Assembly: GCA_001931875.2 (NCBI GenBank) | Contig: MSJH02000117.1 | Coordinates: 1 to 64,000 of the forward strand | Source: Byssochlamys sp. IMV 00236 | Lineage: Eukaryota > Ascomycota > Eurotiomycetes > Eurotiales > Thermoascaceae | Reading direction: 5' to 3' | DNA length: 64,000 bases | Translations under genes and position numbers: made by a program | Part shown: piece by piece, positions 1-13,149 of the stretch | Layout: each line of letters begins with the position of its first letter | Position numbering within the stretch: position 1 is the stretch's first letter | Notes under the pieces: generated by a model | Databases searched by the model: none | Seen by the model: the letters and a program-made list of their open reading frames with translations, nothing else | Told to the model about the DNA's origin: nothing

Positions 1-426
1 ACTTTGATTTTTCCTAGCCTATTTAGGCATAGTAGAAATATATAAAAAATATTATAAAATAATTTATATTTTAGTCTACATTATATATTAAAATTAGGAT
101 TTTAGGATTTTAATTGGGTACGCTAGGGCAAGAGTTAGTAAATTACACATAGAAATTCGAAAATTACAAATCTTTCTTGGTTTTTTAATTCTTAAAAATC
201 GATTTTTAGATATTTAATTTTTCTTTTTTATATATATAAGATATAGGTTATAACCTATATAAATATTTAATTTCGAGTGAAATATCTTTAGGTTTCGACT
301 TTTAATAAATTTTTGAAGTTTTTAGTTTAAAAGCTCGGCCCACTTAAAAAATGGTAAAAATACTCGGGTGGGCTGAGCTTCTAGGGTGGGCTGAGCTCGC
401 CCCCGGCTGGGCTGAGGTGTAGGCCC
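1..426 (-). mobile_element. MITE-1 copy A, partial, cut by window start
   Basis: This is the reverse complement of 13,150-13,558, nearly identical over its whole length. The remaining 92 bp of the unit would lie before position 1. Its GC-rich terminus (about 365-426) carries repeated GGGTGGGCTGAGCT motifs and ends in GTAGGCCC. Unlike the DNA around it, it keeps CpA, TpG and CpG. Relative to the other copy it has one extra 18-bp unit between direct repeats near 368-395 and a 1-bp difference in a T run. A perfect 20-bp palindrome lies at 241-260. It has no coding capacity and is probably a non-autonomous DNA transposon. Confidence 0.75.
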
Positions 427-639
427 AATAAAGATTAAAAATAGAGAATAATTATTATAAGCTAAGCTAGCTATATATTAATTATTTTAGCTAACTTTAG
501 CTTCTATAATAATAAACTAATAAAAATTTAAGTCCCTATAATATTAATATATAGACTAAAGATTTTAGAGAAATTAGCTAATAAGAATATTAAAATTAAA
601 TATTAAACTCTTATTAAAAAGTTAAGCTAATTAGTAATT

Positions 640-1240
640 AAAATATAGCTAAATTTAGCTTAAGCTATAAATTACTTATAAGAAAAGGTAAGTAATTTAA
701 ATAATAAAGATATTAAAGCAGTAAAATATCTACTATAATATATTTACTAAGCTTTTAACTATAGTATTAAATTAAGAGTAAATTCTAATATAGGTATTAA
801 AGTTTATATAAATACTAGTTACTAGAATAACCTTAATAAGACTTTAATTAAAATATTTATAATTCTATATAAAGGGGTATTTATTAGCTAATTTAATAAG
901 AAGTAATAAATAATAGCTTTATCGATAATAATTACTAAATTCTATATATTAAATTCTGCAATAAAAGAAGTTATATTTATAAAAAAGCTAGTTTATACTC
1001 TAGGTCTTAAATAAGATTTAGAGATCTCTATATCTATTTAGACTAACGCAATAAATGCTATAATTTTAATTAAAAATAGAGGTTATAAACTAATTACTAA
1101 ATAGCTAGATAATTATTATTTCTTTATTTAATTTACAGCAGCTAATAATATAATTAAACTATAAAAAATTAATAGTAAAATAAATCTAGCGGATAGCTTA
1201 ATAAAGCTATTAGACTATATTAAATTTAAGGAGTTTTAAG
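640..1240 (+). pseudogene. Copia RNase H relic
   Basis: Translation in one frame, allowing RIP stops, gives a recognisable Copia polyprotein C-terminus. The stretch near 1,050-1,110 reads INAIILIKNRGYKLITK, followed by a LDNYYFF segment. Around 1,165-1,215 it reads KINSKINLADSLIKLL, matching the family's closing motif (…N-x-ADxLTKxL). Stops fall where Gln codons are expected. No LTR was found next to it, so it is a truncated fragment, and its sequence differs from the three Copia copies elsewhere in the block. Family assignment is good; exact ends are uncertain. Confidence 0.6.
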
Positions 1241-2400
1241 AGCTTATAAAGTTAAGGAAACTAAATATTTAAAGGGTTTAAATAAATTACTTAATTAAGC
1301 AATTAGGCTATTTACTAGTATAGTTAAAGGAAGTATTTTAATATCTCTAGAGGCTCTAGTAGTAGTTACTTACGCTAGCAGCTAGCTTAGTTAGTAGAAT
1401 AATAGCTAGATAGATTAGTTTAGCTTAATTAAGCCCCTAAATAGTTTCTTAATTAAGTATCTTTATTAGCTCTAAGAGCTTACTTTACTATCTTTACTCT
1501 ACTATATTAATTTACTTCGCTATTTTTACTACTTTTACTATAGTATTATTTTTATTATCTTAGCTATTTATATTACTTCTATTAGCTATATTAGCTATAT
1601 TAGCTTAATTAGCTAAATTAACTAAATTAGCTTAATCTTAAATTAACTAAGTCTGCTAAATTAATAAAATTAACTAAGTTTAACTTATTAGCTTTATTAG
1701 CTTTACTAAGTTTATTAAATTTAATTTACTAAGTTTACTAAGTTTACTCTATTAGTAAAATTAATTAGATTATTAAATTTATAAAGTTTAAAGATTAATT
1801 TAATAGTAAAAGTTTAAATATATTACTTAGTAAAATTAAATATATTAACTTTAATATTATAGTTTAATATTAATAAAATACTTTATCTTATTAATATATA
1901 TATAAATTAAAAGAGAAATAGTAATTAAATCTATAGTATTTAACTTTAGCTAATTTAATTTAAAATTAGTAAAGTTATTTATTATTAAAGTTAAATAAAG
2001 CCTTAAAAAAATAGCTAAATTAATACTATTTACTAATAAACTACGACTATTTATTCTTAGACTCTCGCTAAAGAAATTTCTAAATCTTTTATATTAAGTT
2101 TAGCGTCTACTATATTAAGTTTAATAAATTAATATATTATATTAAACTATACTAGTAATTAATCTTTAGCGAGAGTTTAAGCTTACTAAGATAACTTTCT
2201 ATAGAGATAGAATTTAATTTTTTTAAAGCTTAAATAATTAATAAGATTTTTTTCTCTTACTTAATAGAATTTTTTAATAATTTAAGCTATTTTAATAATA
2301 TAGTAAGTATTTAATTAATAATAATTTTAATATAGTATAAGAAGCTTATAAAGTAGTTTAATTAAGTAAGTAATTTAATCGGCCGAGAAATATATTACTT
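1241..2400. repeat. Unresolved AT-rich relic with 9-bp tandem motifs
   Basis: I recognise no transposon domain here. At about 1,579-1,640 a TTAGCTATA-type 9-mer is repeated imperfectly, and at about 1,700-1,760 a TTTACTAAG-type 9-mer is repeated. Both are degraded by RIP. The 9-bp period could be a decayed three-residue coding repeat or a simple minisatellite; the sequence does not decide. Confidence 0.45.
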
Positions 2401-2614
2401 TTTAAACTAAGATTTCTTAATAACTATATACTTAGCGTATATAATACTTAATATATAGCTTTATATAATAGTATATTTATATATATTAAGACTTTAAACT
2501 TTAAAGATTACTTATTATTTAAGTAATATAAATTACTATTATAATTTTTAGTAATTATATTTTATTTAAAATATTTAAAAAATAGTAAAGCTTAAGTAAA
2601 TAAAATTTAATATA
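2401..2614. mobile_element. MITE-2 copy A, left half
   Basis: This segment matches the reverse complement of about 10,215-10,430 with RIP-type differences. It breaks off exactly where Copia-1 begins, and the matching right half resumes at 7,913 on the other side of Copia-1. Its outer left end near 2,370-2,400 is too diverged to align to the terminal inverted repeat seen in copy B. Confidence 0.6.
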
Positions 2615-2888
2615 TATTATAAAATAGCAGTTAAGACTAGTAAGTTCTAGTATAATAAAGATTTTACTTTAAGAAAATTTTTAGAAATAATTTTACTTTA
2701 ATAAAATTAAGTAGCTTAGAGAAATTATTTCTTAAGCTTTATTTAAAATCTATTACCCTAATTAAGAATATATATATATACTTTATATTTACTATATATG
2801 CTAATATTCTTTTTTCTTAAGTATTATTAGCTCTTTAAGTTAATTAAATAGTTTAAAGAATTTTATTTAAACTTATTCTTTTTAATTA
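2615..2888 (+). repeat. 5' LTR of Copia-1
   Basis: About 274 bp, starting TATTATAAAATAGCAG and matching 7,636-7,912 nearly end to end. It is followed by a primer-site-like sequence around TTATAAGCC that is shared with the same position in Copia-2 (28,450). The outermost 3-4 bases of each LTR end are uncertain because the flanks are TA-rich and RIP has altered the usual TG…CA ends. Confidence 0.8.
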
Positions 2889-5800
2889 ATTATAAGCCTA
2901 AATTTATAATAACTTAGAAAAAATAGCTATATAATAAAAACTATTTTATTTAAAATATTTAAGTTTAAACTAATAATAATAAGCGATTTTTATATAAGAG
3001 AATTTATAATAAAACTACTCTAGTACTATATTAAGCGCTAAATCTAATAGAGATTAAATCCTATTAAAGATTAAAATATTAACCTATTATTATTATATCT
3101 TTAATAGATAATATAAAAAATAAAAAAGAGAAACTTATTTTTATATTTTTAAAGGAGAACTATAAGAAATAGTTTATTTATATAAAAAGATAGCTTATTA
3201 ATAAAGATTACTAAAGAGCTATTAAGTTTATTAAAGAGCTATATAATAACTAGTTTAATAAAACTAATATAGCTATATAGTATTAAATTACTAAATATTT
3301 ATCTAAAGATAATTAAGATAAATTTATTAATTCTATTAATATAGAAGTATTATAAAGAGCCCTATATATAAAATATATAGAAACTCTCCTTAGCTAAAAG
3401 TATTAGCTTATTTAGTAATTTATATACTTTTAAATAATTTTTAAATAAATAATTATAAATACTTAAAATTAATTATAATAGATAAGAAAAAGAATTATAA
3501 TATTTAATAATATAATATCTTTTTTAGCTAAGCTTAAGACTAGAATATAATAATTATTTTTAGTATTACTTAAAAACTATATTATAATTAAGATAGTAAT
3601 TAATATATATAAAAATTTAAAGGCAGATAATATTTTAGCTATTTTAAAAGAAATAAAGATTTAATTTTAAATAAAACTAATTATTATATTTTTAGCAAAG
3701 AATAAATAAATCTTTATTAAATATTATATCTATAAGGAAGATTATTATATTAAAGATTACTTATTTTTATTTATTATTTATAAAGGTATAAGAAATAATT
3801 AAAGATAAAGAAAGAAGTCTTTTAAATAAATATTTAATAATCTTATTATCTAAAATAAAATAATAATAAAAATAATTAATAAAATTTATAAAAAGGTTTA
3901 ATTCTTAAAGAATAAGAGATTAAAAAATAAGAAATATAAGATATATAATATAAAAGAAACCTTAGATATTAAAAAAAAACTAATCTTAATTAAAATTCTT
4001 AATCTTAGTTATTTTTAATAACTAAATTCTATATAAGATTATTTATCTTTTAAAAAATATTATTAGTAAGAATTTAACTTAATAATATATAAATAATAAT
4101 ATTAGTTTATATATAACTAATAAAAACTATTATTTTAAAAAATTATTAATTTAAATTTAATAGAGATATATTTATATAGGCAAAAGAATCCTATATTTAG
4201 AATATATAAAAATAGCTATTTTAAAGGATAAAAATAAGAAAGTATTAGACCTAGAAAATATATTACTTATATTAAATCTTAAAGTAAATCTTTTATTAAC
4301 TAAGATATTCTACTAATAATTAAATATATATAAATATTTTAATAAAAGAATAATATCTATATTAAATAAATTAGATAAGATTATAATTTAAGGTATTATT
4401 AAATATAAAGTTTATATTATTAAAAGAGTTTTTTTAAATTAAATACTTAAGTTATAGTATATATTTATTATATTACTCTTTATTAAAAATATTCTTAATA
4501 TTATAATTATAGATTAAAAAGAAGGATTTTATTAAAATAAAATTAAGAAGAAGTATTAACTATAATATAAGAGAATTAATTATTTTAAACTTAAAAAGAT
4601 TAAAAACTTATATAACTTAATTATATTAAAAAAGCCTATTAAAATAATAATAGACTATTAATATATAATATATATTATAGCTAATATTAAAAATAAAAAA
4701 AAGACTATTAATATATAAAAGGCTAATATTCTTAAACTTATTTATATAGATATATATAATTAAATATTAAAATCTAAAAATAAATATATTTATTTTTTAA
4801 TAATTATAAATAATTTTTTAAAAAAAATATAGATATTTCTAATAAAAATTAAATCTAATATTACTCTTATCTTAAATAAATAAAAAAAAAGATTAAAATA
4901 ATAATAGGTCTTTAAATTCTTAATATATAATTAAATAATATATTAAGATTTAAGAATCTTTTTAAGACTTAAAGAAAATAATTTAATATTTATTATAAAC
5001 TAATAGTTCTATATATATTAATATAAAATAAAGCTATAAAATAAGTATATTAAATTATTAAAAAAGGAATAAAAATTATATTTAAAAATTTAAACCTTTT
5101 AATTAAATTATAGGTAAAAATAGCTTAAACTAATATATATATTAGAAATAAAGTATTAAATAAATTAATAATTAATAAGGTTTAAATATTTTTAAAAAAA
5201 AAGCCTTTATTAAAATTAAGCTATTAATTAATTATTTAAGAGTATAAAAATATTAAATAGTATTATATATAAATCTAAAATCTCTATTATAAGATATATA
5301 AAAAAATAAATTAATAAATTAAAATAAGATCTATATTTTTATAAGATATATTAAGAAAATAAATAAATAATAAAAAGTTTAAGCTTTAAATATAAGAAAG
5401 ATTATTAAAATTTATTAAGTTACGTTTTTTAAAAATAAATTAAAAAAAAATTAAACTTTAAAATTCTTTAAAAATTATTATTAAATATAATATTAATAAA
5501 GAATTTAAGAGATTAATTAATAATCTAGCCTATTATCTTAAGTATATATATACTCTTAAATAAAAAGAAAAATAATATTAATAATTAGGAGAAGAGCTAT
5601 AAGAAAGTTTTAGTTTTTTTAAAAAAAAAAAAAGAAGTTTTTTATTAAAAAAAATTAAGATATTTTATTATAATAAAATTATAGAATAAGAGAAAATATT
5701 TAATTATTCTTACTTTAATAATTTAAATAATTATAAAGACTTATAAATAAATTCTTTATTCTTATTAAGTAAATAAATTATATCTTATATAGAGATTCTC

Positions 5801-7635
5801 TATATAATAAAGTATAAGAAGGAGAAGATTAAATTATTAAATAATAAATAAAATACTAAGAAGTTATATTAAGCAATATTTATATTAAACCTTTTATCTC
5901 TAGATATTAATATAGACTAGGAGAAATATATAGAATAAGTATTAAATACTATAATAATAGTATATATAATAAAAAATATATTTTAATTTTAAACTTATAT
6001 TATACTATAATTAATAACTCTATTTAAAATAAACTATAGCAGAATATATTTAAAACTAAAATAAATATACTTTAAGTAAATAGAATTTTTAAAATAATTA
6101 TACTATTATTAAAAGCTAATATTATAATTAATTATTAAGTATTAGCTATAAAATATAATCTAAATAATTTTCTTTAAAAACTTAAAGTATACTTTATTAC
6201 TTAAGAGTTTATTTAGAAATATAATATTAATTTTAAGTATACTTTTATTCTTATCTTATAATATAATATACTATAAATATTCTTAATTATTATTATAATA
6301 AAGAATTATAAATACTATATTATAAATATTAATAATACCTTTATAGAATTAATATTAAAGGAAAAGATTTATATAATACCTTTATTAAGAATAAATATAC
6401 TATTAGAAATAATATTAAAAGTTTTTTAATCTCTATATAGTTTAAAGTAAGCTATAAAAGATTAAAATTAAATCTATATAAAAATATTCTAGAAAATAAG
6501 TTTTATATAAATTAATATTAATCTATACTTATTATAGTATTTAAAAAAAGAGATTTTATTTTTAATATATATTAATAATATCTTAATTAGTATAAAATAA
6601 ATAAAGAATATCTATTAGTTTAAATAAGAGTTTAAATTAATATATAAGATAAAAGACTTAAAAAAAATAAAAAAAATCCTTAATATTTAAGTTACTTAGA
6701 ATAGAAAGGATTAAATATTAATAATAAACTAATCTTATTATATTAAAAAACTCTTATTATAATATAGAATAAATAAAGAGAAGATATACTTAATTAATAT
6801 CTTATTAAATAAATATAACTCTTTAAAACTATTTAGCCTTTAAAATAAAAAAATAAATTAAAGAAAGTATTAAAAGATTATTAATAGCTTAATCTATTTA
6901 ATAATCTTAATAAAATTAAATATTATATTTATAATAAGTAGATTAAGTTAATATTTATTAAATCTATTTAAAAAGTATTTTAAGATATTAAAATCCCTTA
7001 TAAGATACTTATAATTAATTATATATCTTAGTTTTAAATTATAATTAATTATATATCTTAGTTTTAAGTTTAATATAAACTAAACTAGTAACTTATTAAA
7101 TATTTAGATTTAAATTATATAATAAATAAGACTAATTAGATATTAATCTTAAAGAATATTTTTACTTTAATTAATAGTTTAATAAGCTAGTTAAATAAGA
7201 AATAAAAGTTTATTACAACTTTAATTATAAAGGCTAAATATATAGCTATATATTAAGCTATAAAATAGTCTTAATAATTAGCTTTTTTTTTAAGAGATAT
7301 AGGATATAGATATTATATTAATCTAAATAAATTTAAGCTAATAATAAGAGAAGAGTAAGCTTTTATTATTAGTTCTCTAGTTAAAATCTATAAAAATAAC
7401 TAAATATTATTATTATTAATTAGAGATATTTATACTTATAAAAGATTAAAATATATTAATATTATATATTATTATATATATAACCTATATTAAAAGAATA
7501 AGATTAATATTAAATTTATTAGAATATAAGATATAATAATAAATAGTTTTACTAAATTACTGCTAAAAGTAAACTTTTTAAGATTTTTAAATTAATTAAG
7601 ATTAATTAACTTAATAAATTTAGACTAAGAAAAAG

Positions 7636-7912
7636 TATTATAAAATAATAGTTAAGACTAATAAGTTCTAATATAATAAAGATTTTATTTTAAAGAAATT
7701 TTTAAGAATAATTTTACTTTAGTAAAATTAAATAGCTTAAAGAAACTATTTCTTAAGCTTTATTTAAAATCTATTATCTTAATTAAGAATATATATATAT
7801 ATATATTTTATATCTATTATATATGCTAATACTCTTTTTTCTTAAATATTATTAGCCCTTTAAGTTAGTTAAATAGTTTAAGAAATTCTATCTAAACTTA
7901 TTCTTTTAACTA
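7636..7912 (+). repeat. 3' LTR of Copia-1
   Basis: Matches 2,615-2,888. It is preceded by the polypurine tract at 7,627-7,635 and followed directly by the right half of MITE-2 copy A, which fixes the end to within a few bases. Confidence 0.8.
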
Positions 7913-8085
7913 TATATATAATTTTAATAATATATATTTTATATGCTTTTATTCTAATAACTTTAAAATACTTAATTATTAAGAAATCTTATTTTAAAAA
8001 AAGGCTATTTTATATATAATATAATATTAATCTGCTTAAGCGAGTAATTTAGTTAATAAAGAATTATATTAATAGCTAAAGATTT
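7913..8085. mobile_element. MITE-2 copy A, right half
   Basis: Reverse-complement match to about 10,050-10,213. It ends in the terminal repeat TTAAGCGAGTAATTTAGTTA (8,036-8,055) and continues to GAATTATATTA, which closes copy B as well. Together with 2,401-2,614 it makes one roughly 400-bp element split by Copia-1. Confidence 0.62.
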
Positions 8086-10049
8086 TTAAGCAATTAGTTA
8101 AGTAAATTCCTTAAGCTTAGATATAGTATTAAGAAAATCTTAAAGTATTTATATTATTAAGAGAAGTAAAGATAAATTGCAGATAATTATTTTATAAAAG
8201 AGGTTATATAGTATAATAAGAACTAATTAAATTTCTCTATAAATATATTATAATATTTATTAGGAGAATAAATATAGTATAAATTATAGCTATTACTTAA
8301 CTAGTTATAATTAATATTTAAAATATTTATATATTAGTAGGTTTATATAATATTAAATACTTATTTTACTAATATATAATTTAAGAATAGCTTTATATTA
8401 AAGCTTATTTTTAAAGGCGTTAAAATTTTAATCTACTTATATAGAGTTATAATATAATATACTGTATTATATATAGAATCTATATATAAATATAAAGTCC
8501 GGCTTTAATTATAAAGTAAAGCTTTAAAGTATTTTTTAATTTATACTCTTTTAAATAAGGTATAATTATTTACTTTATCTTTAAATAATCTTATATAAAA
8601 TAGTATTATTCTATTAGAAATAATAATACTTTAGTATTTAAATTTAGTCTTTTTTATTACTAGAGTAAAAGAAATATTAATTCTAATTAAATTAATATAT
8701 AGGTTAAAAAGTTCTATTAATAAACTCCTAGATATCTTTTATACTATTAATTATTTTAAAAGTATATATATAATTTATATATAATTATAAGTTAAAAGTA
8801 AATACTAAGAGATAATATCTTTAAACTATTTATAGATATATTATAGCATATTATTAAAAACTAATAAAATCTATAATTTTAAATATTTAAAAAATAATTT
8901 ATAATCTATATCTCTATAAGGTTAAAATAGATAAATAAGTAGAATACTAAATACTATCTCTAAAAAGAGATTAATATAATTCTTTTAAATAATTATAAGT
9001 TTAAGATAAAGAAAAATAGCTTAAATTTTATTCTTATTAAATCTTCTATATAATTAAGATAAGATTTTATATAGCCTGCTAATTTAAAAAAACTAATTAA
9101 AGCTACTATATAATAATAATATTAGATAAAGTCGCTAAATTAAATTATAAAAATATATAATAAGAAGTTACTAATAATACGCTCTTAAGATATATTTAAT
9201 ATTAAAAAATATATATAAGTATTAGAATAAATAATATAAGCGTATAATTTATTAAATTCTAGTATATTAATAGTTTAAATAGTATATTTAATACTAGTAT
9301 TATTACTTAGAGAAGTAATTACTTAAAGCTATTATTTTACTAAATAATATTATATTTAAATTACTAAATCTTAAAGTTATATATTATCTTAATTAAGTAT
9401 TTTACCAGCAAATTTTTATATTATAGTACTACTATAGGGCGATTACTAAAATTCTCTAATAAAGGCTAAAAGATAAATAAAAGTTTAAGCTATATAAAGT
9501 AATGCTTATATTAAATCTTCTAGCCTTAAGTATTAATATAGACTTAAGGAAATATATAAAATAAGTATTAAATGCTATAATAGCAATATATATATATATA
9601 TATATAAAAATATATTTTAATCTTAAACTTATATTATACTATAATTAATAACCTTACTTAAGATAAACTATAGTAAAGTATATTTAAGGCTAAAATAAAT
9701 ATACTTTAAGTAAATAGTACTTTTAAAATAATTATATTATTATTAAAAGCTAATATTATAATTAGCTATTAAGTATTAACTATAAAATATAATTTAAATA
9801 GCTTTCTTTAAAAGCTTAAAGTATAAAGTAGCGTATTAAAAATCTTACTAGATTACTAGTACTAGCGTTATATTCTAATTATAACTTCTAGTTCGTTTTA
9901 TTTACTATATTACTAATAGTTACTTTTAACTGCTATTTCTAATATTTTTATTAAATATAAAGCTATTTAGATTAATATTCTATATCTTAAACTTTCTTAA
10001 TTACTCTAAAGTCTATATAAATATTACTGCTAATAATTACTATATTAGC
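8086..10049. repeat. AT-rich relic containing a Copia fragment
   Basis: Mostly unassigned RIP-mutated sequence. Positions about 9,480-9,826 match Copia-1 at about 5,870-6,190 (integrase-to-RT linker region) in the same orientation and carry an expanded TATATA run, so this is an isolated Copia fragment without LTRs. No other domain was recognised. Confidence 0.55.
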
Positions 10050-10497
10050 AGTTATAATATAATTTCTAACTAATTAAATTACCCGCTTAAATAAATTAAT
10101 ACTATATTATATATAAGATAGCCCTTTTTTTAAATTAAAATATCTTAATAATTAAGTATTTAAAGATTATTAAAATAAATATATATAAAATATATATTAT
10201 TAAAATTATATATATTTAATTTTATTTACTTAAGTCTTATTATTTTTTAAATATTTTAAGTAAAATATAATTATAAAAATTATAATAGTAATTTATATTA
10301 CTTAAATAATAAGTAATTTTTAAAGCTTAAAATTTTAATTTATAAAAGTCTATTATTATAGAAAGTAATATATTAAATATTATATATATTAAATATATAG
10401 TTATTAAGAAATCTTAATCTTAAATAATATTATTCTATATATTATATATTACTAATTTATTTAAGCGAGTAATTTAATTAATAGAGAATTATATTAC
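10050..10497. mobile_element. MITE-2 copy B
   Basis: A roughly 450-bp unit whose ends are inverted copies of each other. The left end around 10,054-10,100 contains AATTACCCGCTTAAATAAAT, and the right end around 10,450-10,497 contains its complement ATTTATTTAAGCGAGTAATT. The interior matches copy A in inverted orientation. It has no coding capacity. CpA/TpG are depleted, so unlike MITE-1 it has been RIP-mutated. A clean target duplication could not be assigned. Confidence 0.6.
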
Positions 10498-13141
10498 TAG
10501 TAATTATACTAGTAATACTATATTAAAATATTTATTTATTAAATTACCGCTTAAATATAAGCTTTTACTTTATTTTTAATAAGTATTAATTTTAAAAATA
10601 TTTATAAGTATATAGGAGTCTCTTCTATTAAGTAAAGAAATATTTAGAAGTAAACTATTTAATATAATTATTAACTAGAGGAAAATTCTCTTATTAAAGA
10701 TAAATATATAATTAATATCTCTTATTTTAAATAATTTAAAGTTATTATAAAGAAGATTAAAAAAGCTATTATAGATTTAATTTAAAAAGATTAAGCTAAA
10801 TATAAGAAATTTACTAAAGTTCTTATATATAAAACTAATATTTTCTATATATTTACTTATTAAATTTTTCGCGAGTATAGATTTTTAAAATATAAACTTA
10901 TATAAAAACTTAATCTTATTAATAAGGTAAAGCGCTATAAATTAGAATTTATATATAAGTATAAATACTAAATACTTAAAGATTAGAAAAATATTATATA
11001 AAGTAATAAAATATCTATTATTTATTATACTTAAGCAGATTAAATTAAATTTATTAAAGCTTTAATCTAGTAAAGTAGTATAATAGAGAACTTTAAGCTA
11101 AAGAAAGAAAAGAAAAAGAATTTAAGAAAGAAATCCTAATTCTTTTATTTATAAGATTCTTTATTTTTTAACTGTTTTTAAATAATATAAGTAATTAAGG
11201 ATTTTACCGGCAAATCTCTTATTTTATCTTTTTATTAAGTTAGCGCTATAATAGCGCTATAATATTACCCTTTTATTTAGGCTAATTTATCCCTAAATTA
11301 GCGAGATAATTATTATTCTTTTCTTCCTCTAAATTAATATCTTTATTAATATAGTTAATCTAATAGTTTAAATTTATTAGCAGCTTAAGTTTATTAAAGA
11401 ATTTATTATAAAACTCCTAAAGCTTTAATAGTAAATTTTTAAAGTTTTTAATAAAATACTATATTAAATCTTTATTATAATTCTTTTAAATAGCCTTATA
11501 TTAAAGATATTTATATTTAGTTTAAATAGCTAAGATTCTATTAACTTTCTATTTTAATTTACCTTAAATCTTAATTAGTAAAAGCTCTTTATAGACTTAA
11601 TATAAAATAAGATTATCTAGTACTTATTAAAGGCGATTTAAAAAAATATTAAGTAAATCTTTATAATATTAAGAAGTTTTAGCTTTTAAATATTCTTTAT
11701 CTTTTTAAAGATTTTAAAGAGGCCCTCTATTTAATTATTAAGCTTTTATAAAGGTTAATTAGAAATTTAATTTATAGGTTTAATAAAAATCTTATTATTA
11801 ATATTAAAGTTAATCTCTTAATAGTATTTATTAGCTTATCCCTTTATTATTTCTAGGCTTTCTTAATAAAGGCTTTTATTATCTTCTAGATTTATTAAAG
11901 CCTATATATCTATTATTATACTTTAGTTTAATTAGCCTTTTTAAATATTAAAGTAAACTATAGTATTAAGCGTTAATTAAATAAAATATAGGGCTTATAT
12001 CTATATTTAACTATAAATAGAGATATCTCTATAAATTTATAGGTTAATACTATTATTATAAAATTAATTATTAGGAGATAATTTAATTAATTATTTTAAT
12101 AATAGCTAATATAAGACTATAATCTTTAAGCTATATATTAGTTTAAAACCTCTATCTATATATTTATTTAAGAATATATAGTTAAAAAGAGCTTTAATTT
12201 TATTCCTAGTAGTAAATAGAATTTATTCTAGAAATTTAAAATAAATTATAATCTTTAATTAGAAATTATTATATTAAAAGCACTCTTATAATAGTATATA
12301 TATTTAAGAAAGATCTTAGCTATAGTTTATACTATAGCTATATTATAATAAAGAATAGAGATAAAACGCTTATTAAAACAGTTAACTATAATAAATATTA
12401 TATTATAATTATACTTATTCTTTAAGAAAGATTAAAAATTTATAAAAATATATTACTATAATTATATAAAGATAAATAATAATTAAAGTAATTTTAATAA
12501 AGAGTCTTAGAGATTTTTAGTTTAATAGCAGATTAAATAATTATTAATATATTAATTATTAAAACTAATTATTTAAGGCTAATAATAGCGAGACTTTATT
12601 AATTAAATATATCTTTATTATATCTTTTAGTATTTAGAATAAATAATAAAAACTTAATAATAAACTTTATCTAAGAGATATATTTATAAATCTCCTTAAT
12701 TAAAGATAATTAATTATTTATTATATAATAAGAGCCTATTTACTAATTAATATATAGAGCTTTTTTAACTTATATCTTTATAGAATAATACTAGTTTAAT
12801 ATTCTTATAGTTTTCCCTAAGAATCTTATTTATTAAGATAAACTCTCTAGCTAATATTAAAGCTAAAAAGGTTTTTTATTTTACTAATTCTTTTTAAATT
12901 TATATATTTAAGACTTTAAGCCTTAATAAGTATTAAATCTAGTATTAGTTTATTATTCTTTCTATTAAGAAATATCTCCTTCTTATTATAATAAGATATC
13001 GGCTAAAGTATTTAATTTCTTAAAGTAATATTAGATTAAGAAATAATAATAAAATAGAAACTTTACTTATTAAGCCTATTTTAAATTTAATATATTAATA
13101 ATTATAAAATATTTAAGAGTATAATAATCTATTAAGATATT
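10498..13141. repeat. Unassigned RIP-mutated sequence
   Basis: AT-rich transposon-like relic of about 2.6 kb. I checked for reverse transcriptase, protease and integrase motifs on both strands by eye and found none convincing. A TIR-like piece, AAATTACCGCTTAAAT, lies near 10,540-10,556, possibly a third MITE-2 remnant. The unmutated MITE-1 copy B was inserted at its right end. Confidence 0.4.
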
Positions 13142-13149
13142 AAATAGTT
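13142..13149. repeat. Target-site duplication (left), AAATAGTT
   Basis: The eight bases AAATAGTT directly precede MITE-1 copy B and recur unchanged at 13,651-13,658 directly after it. An 8-bp target duplication is typical of hAT-superfamily transposition. Confidence 0.8.

Larger units (their letters stand above)
2615..7912 (+). mobile_element. Copia-1, full-length RIP-inactivated LTR retrotransposon
   Basis: A 5.3-kb element with matching terminal repeats at 2,615-2,888 and 7,636-7,912. Downstream of the left LTR lies a gag zinc-knuckle relic near 3,715-3,760, reading KYYIYKEDYYIKDY, where Tyr sits at positions expected to be Cys/His. The reverse-transcriptase core Y-I-D-D survives as TAT ATT AAT AAT (6,568-6,579), both Asp codons turned to Asn. 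A purine tract AAGAAAAAG lies just before the 3' LTR. A second copy of the same family is at 28,177-33,470. It inserted into an older short element (MITE-2 copy A). It cannot encode protein now: stops occur every few codons. Confidence 0.85.

Noticed and set aside
1579..1760. CRISPR array or telomeric repeat in the 9-bp tandem tracts
   Set aside because: Repeat units are 9 bp without spacers and do not match TTAGGG; the organism is a eukaryote, and the tracts are RIP-degraded simple repeats.
2401..10497. An 8-kb element with about 400-bp terminal inverted repeats
   Set aside because: The right-hand unit at 10,050-10,497 has inverted ends of its own, and the left-hand unit is simply interrupted by Copia-1; two short copies explain the data better.
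10498..13141. A minus-strand integrase or reverse transcriptase around 11,700-12,100
   Set aside because: Translating the complement gave Lys/Ile/Asn-rich frames with stops at possible Gln sites but no ordered catalytic motif that I could defend.
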